A stretch of 64,000 nt of DNA from Astropecten irregularis (GCA_963971285.1 OZ020249.1:1302001-1366000); one strand, 5' to 3'; shown: positions 1 to 11,469, counted from the first letter of the stretch. The notes: generated from the letters alone by a model not told the origin. A program made the numbers and translations.

Positions 1-3000
1 CCATATTAGCATTCCAGGCTCTTATCAAATCAGGATTATACAGATTCACCCATACATCTTGAGGCTCTCTCTTTAGAATAATAGTAGATTTCCTGCTTAA
101 AACATCATTAGCCTTCTCAAAATCAGACTGTGTAATATTAATGCTCTGGAATAATTCAGTTGTTGACATGTGTTGATTCTTCTCATCTTGGATTGCATTC
201 CATACTGATTGCAATAATTCCTTGGCTGCTGTACGTTTCTTTTCATCATTACTAATGGATGTACTTTCTTCATGATTATATCCATCATCCTCACTATCTT
301 TATCATTACAATCATCAGCTGGATCACGACTGGCAATAAATGTTCTATTAGATGGGGGTCTTGGAAAATTAAATCTACATTCAGAACCCTTCTTCTTACA
401 AGACTTGGTATGTTTCCTACTATGTTGCTGTACATGACTGATTATTTCATTCAATTCCTCATCTTCTTCCTGTGTTGGTAACTTGCAACTGATATATTCA
501 TCAATAAATTTTATTACGTCAGCATCATCATCTTTTTCCAATTTTGGAGCATTCTCAATCCAAAACAGACAATGTGTGTGTGGAGATCCTCTTTGCTGAA
601 ATTCTACTCGGTAAAAATAGTCCTTGACTCTCCCAATTGGTGCTGCATTTGACATGATAACATCTTTCAAAAATGTGTGAAACCGGTTCTCAAACATTCT
701 AGCCACAGTCACTGGATTGCTTCTCAATACTGTACACTTATCATTCCAATCCAAGTCATCAATATTTCTGAAATCACCTTGTTGTCTCAATATTGTATTA
801 ATAACTTCAGGCCATCTCATATCAGCTGCAGAAAATGAGCAAAACCATGTTGGTATTCCAAGTTGTCTAATCATAGCCATAACATCTCTCTGAGTTGATT
901 GCCAATATGACGGTGTACCTCTAATTGGTTTCAAAAATCTATACCCACTATCAGACTGTAAAATATCATTCAATTGATCTCTATTCTTAATCATGCTAGA
1001 ATTCACACTTTGACCATAATGCATTTTCCCTGAACTTTGACGCATAGCAATTGATACACCCGACATCACCTTTTCAATTTCTGATAAATACTGGGCATAA
1101 AAGATGTATTGAGTACATTTGGCAAATCTGTTATCTGCATTCATCAATCTATTATGAAAATATCTTAGGCGTGTCAGCTTTCCATCACGTTTATTATCAA
1201 ATATAGGTGAGCCTGCTGGGAATAATGCTGGAAAACATTTGGCCTCATTACCTTCCTCCATTAACACTCTAACTGGATTGTTTCCTTCACAAGGTGCAAC
1301 ACAAAGTACATCATCAAAGTATTGATCAAGCACTTCTTGTCCAATATCTATAGGCTGTAGACATGTATCAAGTGGAATGCCACACAAACGATCCTCATCT
1401 GTTTCTTCATCACTTACACTGGATTCATCACTATCATGTATTACTTCATCTTCATGTTCCTCATTATTCACGTCATCTAACAGGGGATCATTCCAATCAC
1501 AATTGATTTCAATATCTTTGTACCATACATTGTTTTCCTTAAGATATCTTAATGCATTTTCGACATGTTCCCGAGTCACAAATTGATATTGATAATATCC
1601 TTTGTAAGATAATTTCCTCTTCAGCTTGATTCTAATCAATTGATTTTCATTTCTACATCTTGGCAATGCTGTTACAGTATCTGTAATGTGAGATGGTACA
1701 CATACAACTGGTCCATGGACTCCATTTTGACCTCCCTTTGGCAGTGCTATAAGTTTCATGAATGGTACATTAATTGCAATGAGATGTTCCTCTAATATAT
1801 TCAAACAATCCAATTCTTGTGGAATGTCTATCACTTCTAGATTATTTGTACATGCTTCTGCTGGTACATTATTCTGGAGTAACTTTCTATGACATGTGTA
1901 ACATATCCATAATCTAGACCTGCTAGATTTTGATACAAGACATTCATTTCCACACTCTTTTGTACATATACAGGTATGTAAATATTTATCAGATATACAA
2001 TTTATATTCCTGTATTTCTCTTTATTGCATTTAATAACTTGCTTTTTAAACAAAAGTTTGCAACAGACTGCACAAACATACTCAGGTCCTGATGATACTT
2101 CTTTCTTCCAGTTTGTGATAACATTCCTCAAGTTGCGTGCATGTTGATTCCTTTTCTTTTTTTGTCTTATATTCCTCTGTTTTATTTTCTTACGATAATT
2201 TGCATCTTGGCGATACTTATATTTCAGATTTTTTATCAAATTCACTCTGTACACGTGATTACTCCAATACTTTTTCTTTATTGAGTTAATGACAGCATTT
2301 CTGTATACTTGATTACTATGATACATTTTCTTTACACGGTTAATTGTTTTCCGTCTATATGCAGCATCCATATTATATTTGGCTTTAATTCTGGCTTTAA
2401 TTCTATTAATCTTTTCTTCTCTAAAGTCATTATCCTCATGGTACTTTCTTTTCTCACTATTGACCTTTCTTTTTCTGTGTAAACTATCCTCAAGATACTT
2501 TCTTTTCTCACTATTGACCTTTCTTTGTCTATGTATACTATCCTCAAGATACTTCCTTTTTTCACTATTGACCTTTCTTTGTCTATGTATACTATCCTCA
2601 AGATACTTCCTTTTTTCACTATTAATCTTTCTTTGTCTGTGTACACTATCGTCATGATACTTCTTCATTGATTTTTTTATTTTTGTCTCCTTATACAAAG
2701 CATTCTTTTGATATTTTAACTTTAACAATTCCTTCTTCTTTTCACAATTTTCTGCATATTTTTTCCTCTCATGTTGAAGAACATTCTTTCTGAAATCCTT
2801 ACAATCAGCATATTTCTGTCTTTTGGCATAATTCTGTCTTTCCTTGTATGCACTGGTCTTTTCTACAACTTTTGCATTTCTTTTATTGTATCTTTCTCTT
2901 GCTTTCTCTCTGTCTAATTTCCGTTTCAATCTCACATTTACATGAGTACGCCTCTTTCGCTTCACCTGAGAATGTTTTGGCTTATCTTCCTTTATATCAT

Positions 3001-6000
3001 CACATTGACTTACATGAACATTACTGACAGGGTCTCTAGTACAGGTACTTTCAGACATCAAATCTCTGTTACAGTAGTTTTCATTACTGTCAGCATGATT
3101 ACTTGGAACAAGTTCATGAACATTCATGACTAAATCATAATGAACTTCATTTCTATGATACAAATAAACTCCACAATCTGATAATCTGTCAGTATTGGTG
3201 AATGAACGTGAAAACACATACCACCTACTTGCATCACTATATGTATATATATCAACACCCAACATGTCAGCCATTGCTATAATTTCTACTTCTGTTGCCC
3301 AAGTACCACTATGAAACAGCCTCTGCCTAACCACATAATCTTCCACTGTAGAAAAACCTTCTCTTACAAAACAGTTAAATTTACCAGCATTTTTCAACAA
3401 GTGATTTATAACTATTGTTCTGACATGCATATGATTTTCTTCAGTTCCAGATATAGCACAAGAAATAGCTCTGAAGAAACAGTTCCCATCACCTTTGATC
3501 CTCTTTATTCTGTTGGGACTTCCCATGTTATCACATCTTATAGCACTCTCATCAACATCTAGAGATACCCTTCTCAATCCAAATTTCTGACACAATTGGT
3601 TTTTATTATCATTACTTAGTAACATAAATCTTAATTTGGCAGGTTCTATAACTTCCACTATTTCTACATCATCACCACTCTTGCAACTGCTTATGATATT
3701 CACATCATCATTTTCCTGCACTTCATTTGATTTTGATATCTCATGTAAACATTCAGATTCTACATCTTGAACATTACTCTCTGTGCAAACATTTTCACTA
3801 TTGTCTTTAAGTTCATGATTACAAATATTCAACTCATTTTTAATCTGAACACTAACTCCTGTAATTTCAAACTGCTCGGATTCAGACACATTCATAGAAT
3901 TTCCAAGTTCAATACAATAAGTGTACACACCTTGCCATGAAGCTACACGTTTCAGAATACTTCTGCCGTTACAGTCTTGTCTGCCATTATGATTTCTAGA
4001 ATGGGAATCAAAGATATAATACATTCCATCCTGACCAATCACTGAAAACGTGTTCATATGGAAACAGATAAAACATGCTGCATACTTGTGAAGTGTCTGC
4101 TCCAGAGCATTACTCAATGAAATCATATTGAATTCTGACATGTTTTCATTTTCTCCAAAAGTACCAGACACAGATTCATGGAATTGAACACAGAAATGCT
4201 GACTGAAAACATCTATTTCCTCTGGCAACTCACTGATCAACAAATAATCATTCTCTACTGTAGTACTATGAGATAAAAAACCATACAATTCATTCCCAGT
4301 ATTCAAGACAAAGTCCATTTCATTAGAGCACCATTTATCTAACTTCTTAATTCTGCTATACAGTATAGCACACAGACTATTAGCAACACACTGCTTACCA
4401 GTATTACTTCCAAATCTAAAATCACCTTGATGGAAACTACCCTGAACAATCATGTTAGCTGATGCCCTCACAACTCCTCTTTCTCCACTGTCTTCGTATG
4501 TATCACTTTGCATCTTTTTTTGCTTCTTTATGTCCTGCTGCATGTTAACATATTTGCTGCTATTCATACTGTCATTAATTTTGACCTTTGGTATCTCCAC
4601 ATCTCTGTTCTTACTACTATGAGGTGACACTGATCTCTTTCTACTTCTCAGAGAATACTTGGTATTATGCTTCACTCTACATGATTCACCGTGATCACTC
4701 TTTGAACGTTGTCTATTCATACCCTCATTACTTGTGACCTTTGGCATTTTCACATCTCCGTTCGTACTACTTTGAGGTGACACTGATCTCTTTCTACTTC
4801 TCAGAGCATACTTTGAACATTGTTTTGATTTTTCATGACTTCTGCAAGTTTTACCATGATTAGATTTCTCATTACCATCTGTCAAAGATACACCCTCAGC
4901 ATCTTGTTTGCCTTTATTAGATTCTGATTTCTTTCTATTCCTTAATGTATATCCTCCTGATTGCTCTTGCACTGTTTGCTTTTTGTTACAACATGCATAG
5001 ATACCTTCAACATTTCTGTTCATTGCCTGTCTGTCAAAATTCTCTTCCATTTGTTGATCAACATCCTCTTCAGAGCCATTCAAAATTTCATCAAACACAG
5101 TCAAATCTCCAGAAATATCACCATAGTCATATAAATATTTACAGTAGTTACTCCCTCGACATTTGCCACATATCCATACAATTGACTTGTTTAGCAAGAC
5201 ATGATTACCAATACAACTTTTAACTGCCATGCATTCAACGTGATACCACAACCCACAATAACACTGTAATTTGAAGTCCCGTGGCTTGATCATCTTATCA
5301 CAAATCCAACACTGTCCATCTACATTGCCATTACTATTCCTGTCTTCAGTATCCACTTTCCCAACACATTTTCTACTTCCTTTATCTTGCTCTTTCATGT
5401 GTCTTATCTTCTTATCAGAAACCTGTTTGCTGTTACACATCTTAAGAATACACTTCTGTCTCGTCCCCATTATATTTGCCTTGTCTTGCAAACCTTTCAT
5501 CTTCTTCAAAACTGTACTTATACTTCCATTTGTATGCTTCCAGATCTGTGTCTGTTCATCTTTATATGCCTTTCTATCCTTCTTGGTCATGCGGCTCTCT
5601 ATTACTCTTCCTCCTTTCCTGATATTGTGACTTTGCCTGAATACCTGTTTTCTTACTTTCCTCTTGTACCGTCTTGATGGCCTCTTTCTACCTTTTTGTT
5701 TACATATCTCTTCAACACAGTCCAACACATGTCCCCCGCCACTATGCTTTGTCCATCCATACTGTTTTAGCCACTGCACACCAAGTAAATTACTAGCACG
5801 TGACAATCTCTTCTTCCTCTTCTGTCTCAAAACACTTACTCTATTTTGTCTGTCATGTTGTATCTTCATCTCATAGTATCTGTGTAGTTTCTTCACCTGC
5901 AATTTCTTAGGTCTCACAATCTGTAAAAGATAGCATTTCATCACATGATTTTCATTGATATCCATCTTGCCTCTTGCTTTACTTGATATGTGACAACTGA

Positions 6001-6748
6001 TTCCACACAAATCAATTACATGTACATGTATGTCACTTTCCATTTCATGCATTTTACAGACAGCACTGTCTTTTGTCAACATCATCATGTTATCAACTTC
6101 ATTTGTTCTCATGATTTGTTCATTTTCTATTGTTATCATTTGGTTCTCAGGTTTTGTTATGTTTGTTCTTATAACCTGGCTCTCCCCAGGTACCTGGCAC
6201 ATCCCAGGATTTGTTCTCTTTGTTCTTATAACCTGGCTCTCCCCAGGTACCTGGCACATCCCAGGATTTGTTCTCTTTGTTCTTATAACCTGGCTCTCCC
6301 CAGGTACCTGGCACATCCCAGGATTTGTTCTCTTTGTTCTTATAACCTGGCTCTCCCCAGGTACCTGGCACATCCCAGGATTTGTTCTCTTTGTTCTTAT
6401 AACCTGGCTCTCCCCAGGTACCTGGCACATCCCAGGATTTGTTCTCATGTTCATAGTTCTCATGTTCATAGTTCTCATGTTCACAGTTCTCAAGTTCATA
6501 GTTCTCATGTTCATAGTTCTCATATTCATAGTTCTCATGTTCATAGTTCTCATGTTCATAGTTCTCATGTTCATTGTTCTTACATTCATTGTTCTTATGT
6601 TCATCATTCTTAAGTTCATGCTTCTCAAGGTCAGGTCCTGGGCCCCGCCAGGAACCTGCCACGTCGCCGGAGTTCGTCTAAACTGCATGCTGAAGTGTCT
6701 TCTTCTTGGAGGATGCAATCTGTAAATACACAAAGAAAATTTAGACAT
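1..6748 (-). CDS. Helitron-like Rep polyprotein with OTU and second cysteine-protease domain (3' end outside window)
   Basis: I read this frame codon by codon from the left edge to the ATG at 6748-6746 and found no stop; the frame is closed upstream by TAA at 6751-6749. Counting from that ATG (2,249 residues in the window): low-complexity repeats to about 200; PHD-like finger with CxxC...H..C...CxxC spacing (480-530); basic linkers; a papain-like segment with GKQC at Cys787 and FDSHSRN (His916); an OTU domain with GDGNCFFR (Cys1090) and NEVHYD (His1203); basic 18-residue repeats (about 1365-1440); a Cys-rich DUF6570-like block (about 1555-1690); and the Helitron Rep start with RGSPHTHC, the HUH motif at His2057/His2059. 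Helitron Rep proteins nick and join DNA for rolling-circle transposition; catalytic tyrosines and Pif1-like helicase would lie left of the window. The true N-terminus is uncertain: a good splice acceptor ends at 6721, and an alternative Met lies at 6139. No frame damage suggests recent activity. Confidence 0.85.
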   Translation of the reverse strand, partial: MSKFSLCIYRLHPPRRRHFSMQFRRTPATWQVPGGAQDLTLRSMNLRMMNIRTMNVRTMNMRTMNMRTMNMRTMNMRTMNMRTMNLRTVNMRTMNMRTMNMRTNPGMCQVPGESQVIRTKRTNPGMCQVPGESQVIRTKRTNPGMCQVPGESQVIRTKRTNPGMCQVPGESQVIRTKRTNPGMCQVPGESQVIRTNITKPENQMITIENEQIMRTNEVDNMMMLTKDSAVCKMHEMESDIHVHVIDLCGISCHISSKARGKMDINENHVMKCYLLQIVRPKKLQVKKLHRYYEMKIQHDRQNRVSVLRQKRKKRLSRASNLLGVQWLKQYGWTKHSGGGHVLDCVEEICKQKGRKRPSRRYKRKVRKQVFRQSHNIRKGGRVIESRMTKKDRKAYKDEQTQIWKHTNGSISTVLKKMKGLQDKANIMGTRQKCILKMCNSKQVSDKKIRHMKEQDKGSRKCVGKVDTEDRNSNGNVDGQCWICDKMIKPRDFKLQCYCGLWYHVECMAVKSCIGNHVLLNKSIVWICGKCRGSNYCKYLYDYGDISGDLTVFDEILNGSEEDVDQQMEENFDRQAMNRNVEGIYACCNKKQTVQEQSGGYTLRNRKKSESNKGKQDAEGVSLTDGNEKSNHGKTCRSHEKSKQCSKYALRSRKRSVSPQSSTNGDVKMPKVTSNEGMNRQRSKSDHGESCRVKHNTKYSLRSRKRSVSPHSSKNRDVEIPKVKINDSMNSSKYVNMQQDIKKQKKMQSDTYEDSGERGVVRASANMIVQGSFHQGDFRFGSNTGKQCVANSLCAILYSRIKKLDKWCSNEMDFVLNTGNELYGFLSHSTTVENDYLLISELPEEIDVFSQHFCVQFHESVSGTFGENENMSEFNMISLSNALEQTLHKYAACFICFHMNTFSVIGQDGMYYIFDSHSRNHNGRQDCNGRSILKRVASWQGVYTYCIELGNSMNVSESEQFEITGVSVQIKNELNICNHELKDNSENVCTESNVQDVESECLHEISKSNEVQENDDVNIISSCKSGDDVEIVEVIEPAKLRFMLLSNDNKNQLCQKFGLRRVSLDVDESAIRCDNMGSPNRIKRIKGDGNCFFRAISCAISGTEENHMHVRTIVINHLLKNAGKFNCFVREGFSTVEDYVVRQRLFHSGTWATEVEIIAMADMLGVDIYTYSDASRWYVFSRSFTNTDRLSDCGVYLYHRNEVHYDLVMNVHELVPSNHADSNENYCNRDLMSESTCTRDPVSNVHVSQCDDIKEDKPKHSQVKRKRRTHVNVRLKRKLDREKARERYNKRNAKVVEKTSAYKERQNYAKRQKYADCKDFRKNVLQHERKKYAENCEKKKELLKLKYQKNALYKETKIKKSMKKYHDDSVHRQRKINSEKRKYLEDSIHRQRKVNSEKRKYLEDSIHRQRKVNSEKRKYLEDSLHRKRKVNSEKRKYHEDNDFREEKINRIKARIKAKYNMDAAYRRKTINRVKKMYHSNQVYRNAVINSIKKKYWSNHVYRVNLIKNLKYKYRQDANYRKKIKQRNIRQKKKRNQHARNLRNVITNWKKEVSSGPEYVCAVCCKLLFKKQVIKCNKEKYRNINCISDKYLHTCICTKECGNECLVSKSSRSRLWICYTCHRKLLQNNVPAEACTNNLEVIDIPQELDCLNILEEHLIAINVPFMKLIALPKGGQNGVHGPVVCVPSHITDTVTALPRCRNENQLIRIKLKRKLSYKGYYQYQFVTREHVENALRYLKENNVWYKDIEINCDWNDPLLDDVNNEEHEDEVIHDSDESSVSDEETDEDRLCGIPLDTCLQPIDIGQEVLDQYFDDVLCVAPCEGNNPVRVLMEEGNEAKCFPALFPAGSPIFDNKRDGKLTRLRYFHNRLMNADNRFAKCTQYIFYAQYLSEIEKVMSGVSIAMRQSSGKMHYGQSVNSSMIKNRDQLNDILQSDSGYRFLKPIRGTPSYWQSTQRDVMAMIRQLGIPTWFCSFSAADMRWPEVINTILRQQGDFRNIDDLDWNDKCTVLRSNPVTVARMFENRFHTFLKDVIMSNAAPIGRVKDYFYRVEFQQRGSPHTHCLFWIENAPKLEKDDDADVIKFIDEYISCKLPTQEEDEELNEIISHVQQHSRKHTKSCKKKGSECRFNFPRPPSNRTFIASRDPADDCNDKDSEDDGYNHEESTSISNDEKKRTAAKELLQSVWNAIQDEKNQHMSTTELFQSINITQSDFEKANDVLSRKSTIILKREPQDVWVNLYNPDLIRAWNANM
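2440..2665 (-). repeat. 54-bp coding repeats (basic 18-residue unit)
   Basis: About four units of 54 bp lie inside the Helitron-like reading frame. Each encodes a Lys/Arg-rich 18-residue unit containing EKRKYLEDSIHRQRK. The two central units are nearly identical and the outer ones diverge. Further, weaker matches of the form Yxx(D/N)xxxR continue on both sides. The region is probably a helical, nucleic-acid-binding linker between the OTU and Rep halves; that role is inference. Confidence 0.8.
6165..6446 (-). repeat. 57-bp tandem repeat, five units, in the N-terminal reading frame
   Basis: Five almost perfect copies of a 57-bp unit beginning gttcttataacctggctctc on the plus strand. Because 57 is a multiple of three, several frames stay open through the array. 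In the Helitron-like frame each unit reads as 19 residues containing SQVIRTKRTNPGM. The near identity of the units indicates recent expansion. Confidence 0.9.
6440..6618 (-). repeat. 15-bp tandem repeat next to the 57-bp array
   Basis: About twelve units of a 15-bp motif (gttctcatgttcata and one- or two-base variants) adjoin the 57-bp array. In the Helitron-like frame it encodes repeated MRTMN pentapeptides. The unit shares gttct with the start of the 57-bp unit, so one array may have grown from the other. Whether this part is translated depends on the start or splice site used. Confidence 0.85.
6721..6740 (-). promoter_or_regulatory. possible splice acceptor before the Helitron-like frame
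   Basis: On the minus strand the sequence ttttctttgtgtatttacag ends at 6721 and the open frame continues directly below it. This fits a 3' splice site, so the first coding exon could start at 6720 with an upstream exon to the right, rather than at the ATG at 6748. I did not identify a convincing upstream exon. Confidence 0.35.
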
Positions 6749-9300
6749 TTAACATATATTACAAATTCCAGTACTCGCACAACCAGGCTTTTTATGGTCC
6801 AACATAAAGGTTTATTTGTGTCTCTTTTTATTTGGGAAATGAAAGATTTTAAACAGTGGGCTACGTATACACATACACTGTCATTCTTTGAAGTTACAGC
6901 GATATTCATCACAAAATGAAGCTGTCTTCTTTCGAAGTTAACAAACAAACCCTCAATCCCTCATTTTCCATTTCTGGGTTTCATTTATTTCCATTTATTA
7001 TTTCTCAGGTACACCCCACGAAACAGAAAAAAGGGAACTTTCAAAAAAAAAAAACAGACTCATAACACCCCCTGAGGAGTGCCTGAAAGCAAACAGAATC
7101 ACCGTCAAAATACTCTCTCCATTGACTATGATAATTCGTACTACATGTATAAATGCATTTTCCAGAATGACCTTCATTGCAAATTTGCAATAGGCCTATA
7201 ATTCATTCATGGTTCACACACGACCATTACAATTTTAAAAAAATTAGTCACTTGATAAACAATTTGCAGGCCCTGACATAATCTAACCTTTTTCTTGACG
7301 AAAATGCAAAACAACGTCATGAACACAGCCCTCTATCCTCTGTATTTTGGAGTTCCTTGCTATTTAAAGAGGCCTATAAATCCAGTTTTGTTAATAACGC
7401 TTTCCCAAACAGCTAATATTTTTTACCACAGTTTGAACTATGTCTACAACATGCACAATTTATGATTAGCAAAACTTCTCACATTCCAATGCTCACAGAA
7501 TAATTTAAAAACAACAACTATCATCATTGAACTCAAGGAACATATTCCACTGGATGTCATAACAAACTGGCTTGCAATAAATGTACTTCCAAAAAGCTCG
7601 TTAAAATCCATGCAAATTAGGTCTCCCAAAGAACTGTACAATAGTACAGCAAAAACTACAACATTTTATTTCTTCAATACAACAGCATAATATACATTTA
7701 ATAAGACTGCATACATTTTCACTATACAAATACAGGTAAATGAAATGAAAATACAGTACATAAAAAGAGACAAGACTCTGCATCTGCATACTTCTCTTCA
7801 TCTTTACAAGAAAATTAAACCAAAAGCAGTAAGCAAACATCCCCATCACGATTCACATAAAATGCGGCAGTATTATTAATATTATTGTTTATAAATCCAT
7901 TCAAACATTTAAAGAAAACGCTCTTTCATCAGAGCATGATCACAGGTGACCGCATATTGGAGGTGCACAAAAAGGCTGCCTCTGCAGCTGTAAGGCCCGA
8001 CAGGTCACTGTCTACATGCACCGTGAATGGCACGTCGTCTATCATAATGTGAAAATGCTTCGTACTTTTTTTGTCATTTTCCCAGACAACCAGCTACAAC
8101 CATGACAACAAGTTACAACATGTCATCTGTAGCTTGTGTAGGCCTACACGTCGCACCGTGGCGTGTAGGCCTGCATACAACCAGTGCTGGAGCATGTTTG
8201 GGGAAGGCAATGAATGAAATATTTCGTAAATTTACCAAGTACCCGTATACTATAACCTAACACACCCATAACATTTGTATTCTTAAGTATTCCAAAAATT
8301 AATTAAATGACATAAAATCATAAACAACTATGCCTAACCAAGAAAATTTAACCACTTTATGCTGGTAATAAATAGACAAACCTTCACTTACGCCGTATCG
8401 CTGCAGACAGTCTGGTTTTCGCTCCATGCAGTTAAGTTAATCACTCGCCTTACAGTGAGGCGGAAACCAGGACACCTACACACGGACGTACGTACGTGTC
8501 ACTGATCTATACAAACGATCAGTGGTACGTGTACATGCGCAGTGAAACCGCATGCTCCAATCTAGACTCGTTTCCAGTCCCACATCATCATGAGAAAAAC
8601 AACATGTACATGTAATGTATCTACGCACAAAAGCGATCGACCGCATGTGATTGAATTTATGTGAGAGGGCGCTATAATAATTTCGTTCAGTAGCATTTCG
8701 AAATGTGCGGTGTAACCACCGTGAGCCTAGGGATTCGGGAGGGCAAGACTATTTTTGCCGCATTTCTGCTATCCAGTTGAGTGAACAAATTAGCGTGAAC
8801 ATGTACATGAAACAACGTCTAAGTTCAAGACCTTCACTTCTGATTAAGTACCAAATTCAGCCAAAACGTACATCTTTGCAAAATGGAACAAATTCCTACA
8901 TGCTTCCTTAATTCTCCAACAAATCCAAAAACAGCAACCAATATTAATATAACATCTCGATGACATCATCTCACAATTAACAAAAATATTTCACAATCAA
9001 ACCAAAATCATCTATGAACTTCATTCTTTTGGCAACTGTCATTGTTAGGGAAGATCTTTTTATGATGCATTGATTGACCTCTGTCCTCTATACTAAATGA
9101 GCTATGATCATGATTCTATCACCAAAAGTTAATGTTAGGCACTGTCTTTCTTTGTGACACACATGAACAAGTAATAGTATATCAAGAGTAGACATAAAAC
9201 GGAAAAGCCTTGTGTTCTGTTTTCAACAGACACAACCTCTAGTTTTATTTTTTTTTTTTTATTTTTCCACTTTTTTCCCATAGACATAACACAGGGGTTT
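6749..9300. other. AT-rich stretch without a confident gene
   Basis: This stretch lies upstream of the Helitron-like frame and probably includes its 5' flank or terminus. Many stops occur in all frames. One short minus-strand open segment with plausible codons (7929-8093) is listed separately. I could not recognise a Helitron 5' terminus by eye. Confidence 0.5.
7929..8093 (-). CDS. candidate terminal exon, unknown protein
   Basis: On the minus strand a possible acceptor (ggttgtag, ending 8094) is followed by 55 in-frame codons ending in TGA at 7929. The peptide includes HIMIDDVPFTVHVDSDLSG and GLTAAEAAFLC, which looks more protein-like than the surrounding shadow frames. No Met is needed if it is a last exon. 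I do not recognise the family and found no partner exon, so it may be chance or a relic. Confidence 0.22.
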   Translation of the reverse strand: MVVWENDKKSTKHFHIMIDDVPFTVHVDSDLSGLTAAEAAFLCTSNMRSPVIML

Positions 9301-9359
9301 TCTAAGAGCCACTTCTACCATTATGCCAATTCCAATCAACTTCATACTTGGCACATAGT

Positions 9360-10040
9360 TAGACCAACACCCCGAATAGTGTCCCGCGTATGTACGTCAT
9401 CGTGACGTCATCACGTGCACAATTACGTCATCATAAAAGTGCAAATTTTAGGGCTCTTTATCTCCAGAACGGCAAGTCCGATGCAGCCCAAACTTGGTAT
9501 GTAAGTATATGGGGACGTGTTATAGACAAAAATTGCAGTCACGTGTTGATGACGTCATCATGTGATTTTATACGAATTATTCAATTTGTGGACCTTTTCT
9601 TTATATCTCATGAACGACAAATCGTATTTTCGAAATTCTTTCGGCAAAATGTTTGTTAGGCTATAGGCACATGCCACAAAATACCAAAAAGTGGTGACGT
9701 CATGATGACGTCATCAAAAAGCCGATTTTCTGATTCACATATAAGGGAATATCCGATGGTGATGAACCTTGGTGGATAGGTAGGGAATGGTACTAGTATC
9801 CTCAATCTGAAGTGACGTGACGATGACGTCATCGGCTGATTTTTTATTGATTTTTGAATCATTAATTTTGCCATTTTTTCACGGAAACACATAGAAGCGA
9901 ATATCCGATCGAAATGAAACTTGGTGGGTAGTTAGGAAATGGTACTAGTATCCCTAATGTGAAGTGACGTCACGATGACGTCATCGATTGAATTTTTATT
10001 GATTTTTTGGAATCATTAATTTTGCTATTTAGAGTCAAAC
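9360..10040. repeat. diverged tandem units rich in TGACGTCA-type motifs
   Basis: Two units of about 145-150 bp can be aligned by eye (about 9738-9880 and 9888-10032). Each holds gaatatccgat, a 'cttggtgg.tag' block, ggtactagtatcc, gaagtgacgt.acgatgacg and a final atcattaattttgc. Earlier sequence (9390-9735) carries more copies of the gacgtcatca word. The motif resembles a CRE/ATF half-site pair, but the arrangement looks like a satellite or transposon fragment rather than a promoter. Confidence 0.6.
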
Positions 10041-11469
10041 ATAACGCAAAACACAGGCCTTAGAAATTCTTGGACCGCTAATATGGCTATCCATAGTAGT
10101 GGGCCAATTGTGTACATGTAAACGTAGTACGACGAGCTAGAAAATCAGTCATTTTGCTGTTTCCACCGCCCATGCACAACCATATAAACTTTGCGCTCTG
10201 GCCTATAGTAGACTCTGCCATTTCTGTGTTTCTCATGGTCGTGTGTATGTACATGTACCTATATGTATATTAATGGTCGAGTGACGACGCTCCTTATAGC
10301 TGTTTACGACAATTGAAACACCGCAATTTCTCTGTACTGGGACAATTGCGTTCATTTTTTTTTTTTTTTTTATTATTTATAAAAACATACACGAAACAGC
10401 TCAGTGTTTGTCAACAAACACATCTAGTTTCTGCATGAAACCGACTTAACAGGCTCTACAAAAAGGCTTTGCGCTCTGAAACAAATCTGCCAATAAATTT
10501 AGCAGACAAAATAAAGAAAAGGAAGAGGAAACAAAAAAGAAAGACCAAAAAACATACTCACTAGTCTTGAAGTAACTCATTTCCACTGTGAACTGATGCT
10601 GCATGCAACCTCGGTCAATCAGCCAATCACTGATTGGGGAATTCAAAAACTCCTGAAAGAAAAGGTTGATGCGACCTCTGACCCCGTGGATATGACTTCA
10701 ACATCTTCAGACTGGCTGTCACCGAGCATCACATAATCATCTATAGACCTTAGTTTCTTTTACGGTCACAGCCCGATTTTTTGCCAATCAAGATGGCGGA
10801 AACTATGGAGAGCCATCAAAACCGGGCATAAAAAAATAACCACAATGTGAAAACAATTTGTACACAACGTTTCATAAACATTGACAGATATTGCTGAATT
10901 TAATGGAAACAACACAAACAATGGTGGTACTTTGTACAGCTATGGAAAGTTTGCAAATTATGTTAAATTTGGTCACGCCGGCAGTAAGAAAACGAAATGA
11001 TTTGCAACATTTGGCCGCCCATGCCAAGTATTGCCAACCAGTATGGCATTGTTTGTAAAGAAAAGAAAGGTCTATAAGAGCAATAACAAGTTGGACTTAA
11101 TATTCCAGATTATAAGAAGTGTATATGATTGGTGGAGCTGATAAAAAGAGGAAACATTCATGCCTCTCGGCTGGTTTTAAAAATGCAAATAATACTCGGA
11201 ACAGTTTAGGTTCATTTGAGAAAAATGATTTGTTTGTGTCTAGGTTTATAAAAAGGAATGATATCTGTCTCAACTAGGATTTAATAAAACACGATGAAAA
11301 TAGTACTTTCTTCCTGATTGGCCCATGAGGAGATGTCATCCTTTGACAGCCAATCAGCTGGGTTGTAAGAGAATTGTCGGAGTGAGGTCTGGAAAGGCAA
11401 AGTATTTTTAAAAATTAGGAATCAAAAAGGTGACAACTGTTTCCTGTTTCCGACTGGTTTCAAGCTTCA

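Noticed and set aside
6147..6662. 171-codon minus frame with HENYE and KSWDVPGTWGEPGY repeats
   Set aside because: It exists because the 57-bp and 15-bp arrays are multiples of three. It stops at 6147, whereas the overlapping frame continues into recognisable domains.
5990..6725. Plus-strand frames of 207 and 231 codons
   Set aside because: Antisense shadows of the same tandem arrays, with no domain or sensible start.
10560..10736. Possible plus-strand last exon ending at TAA 10736
   Set aside because: The codons look plausible (KLLKEKVDATSDPVDMTS) but there is no clear acceptor, partner exon or known family.
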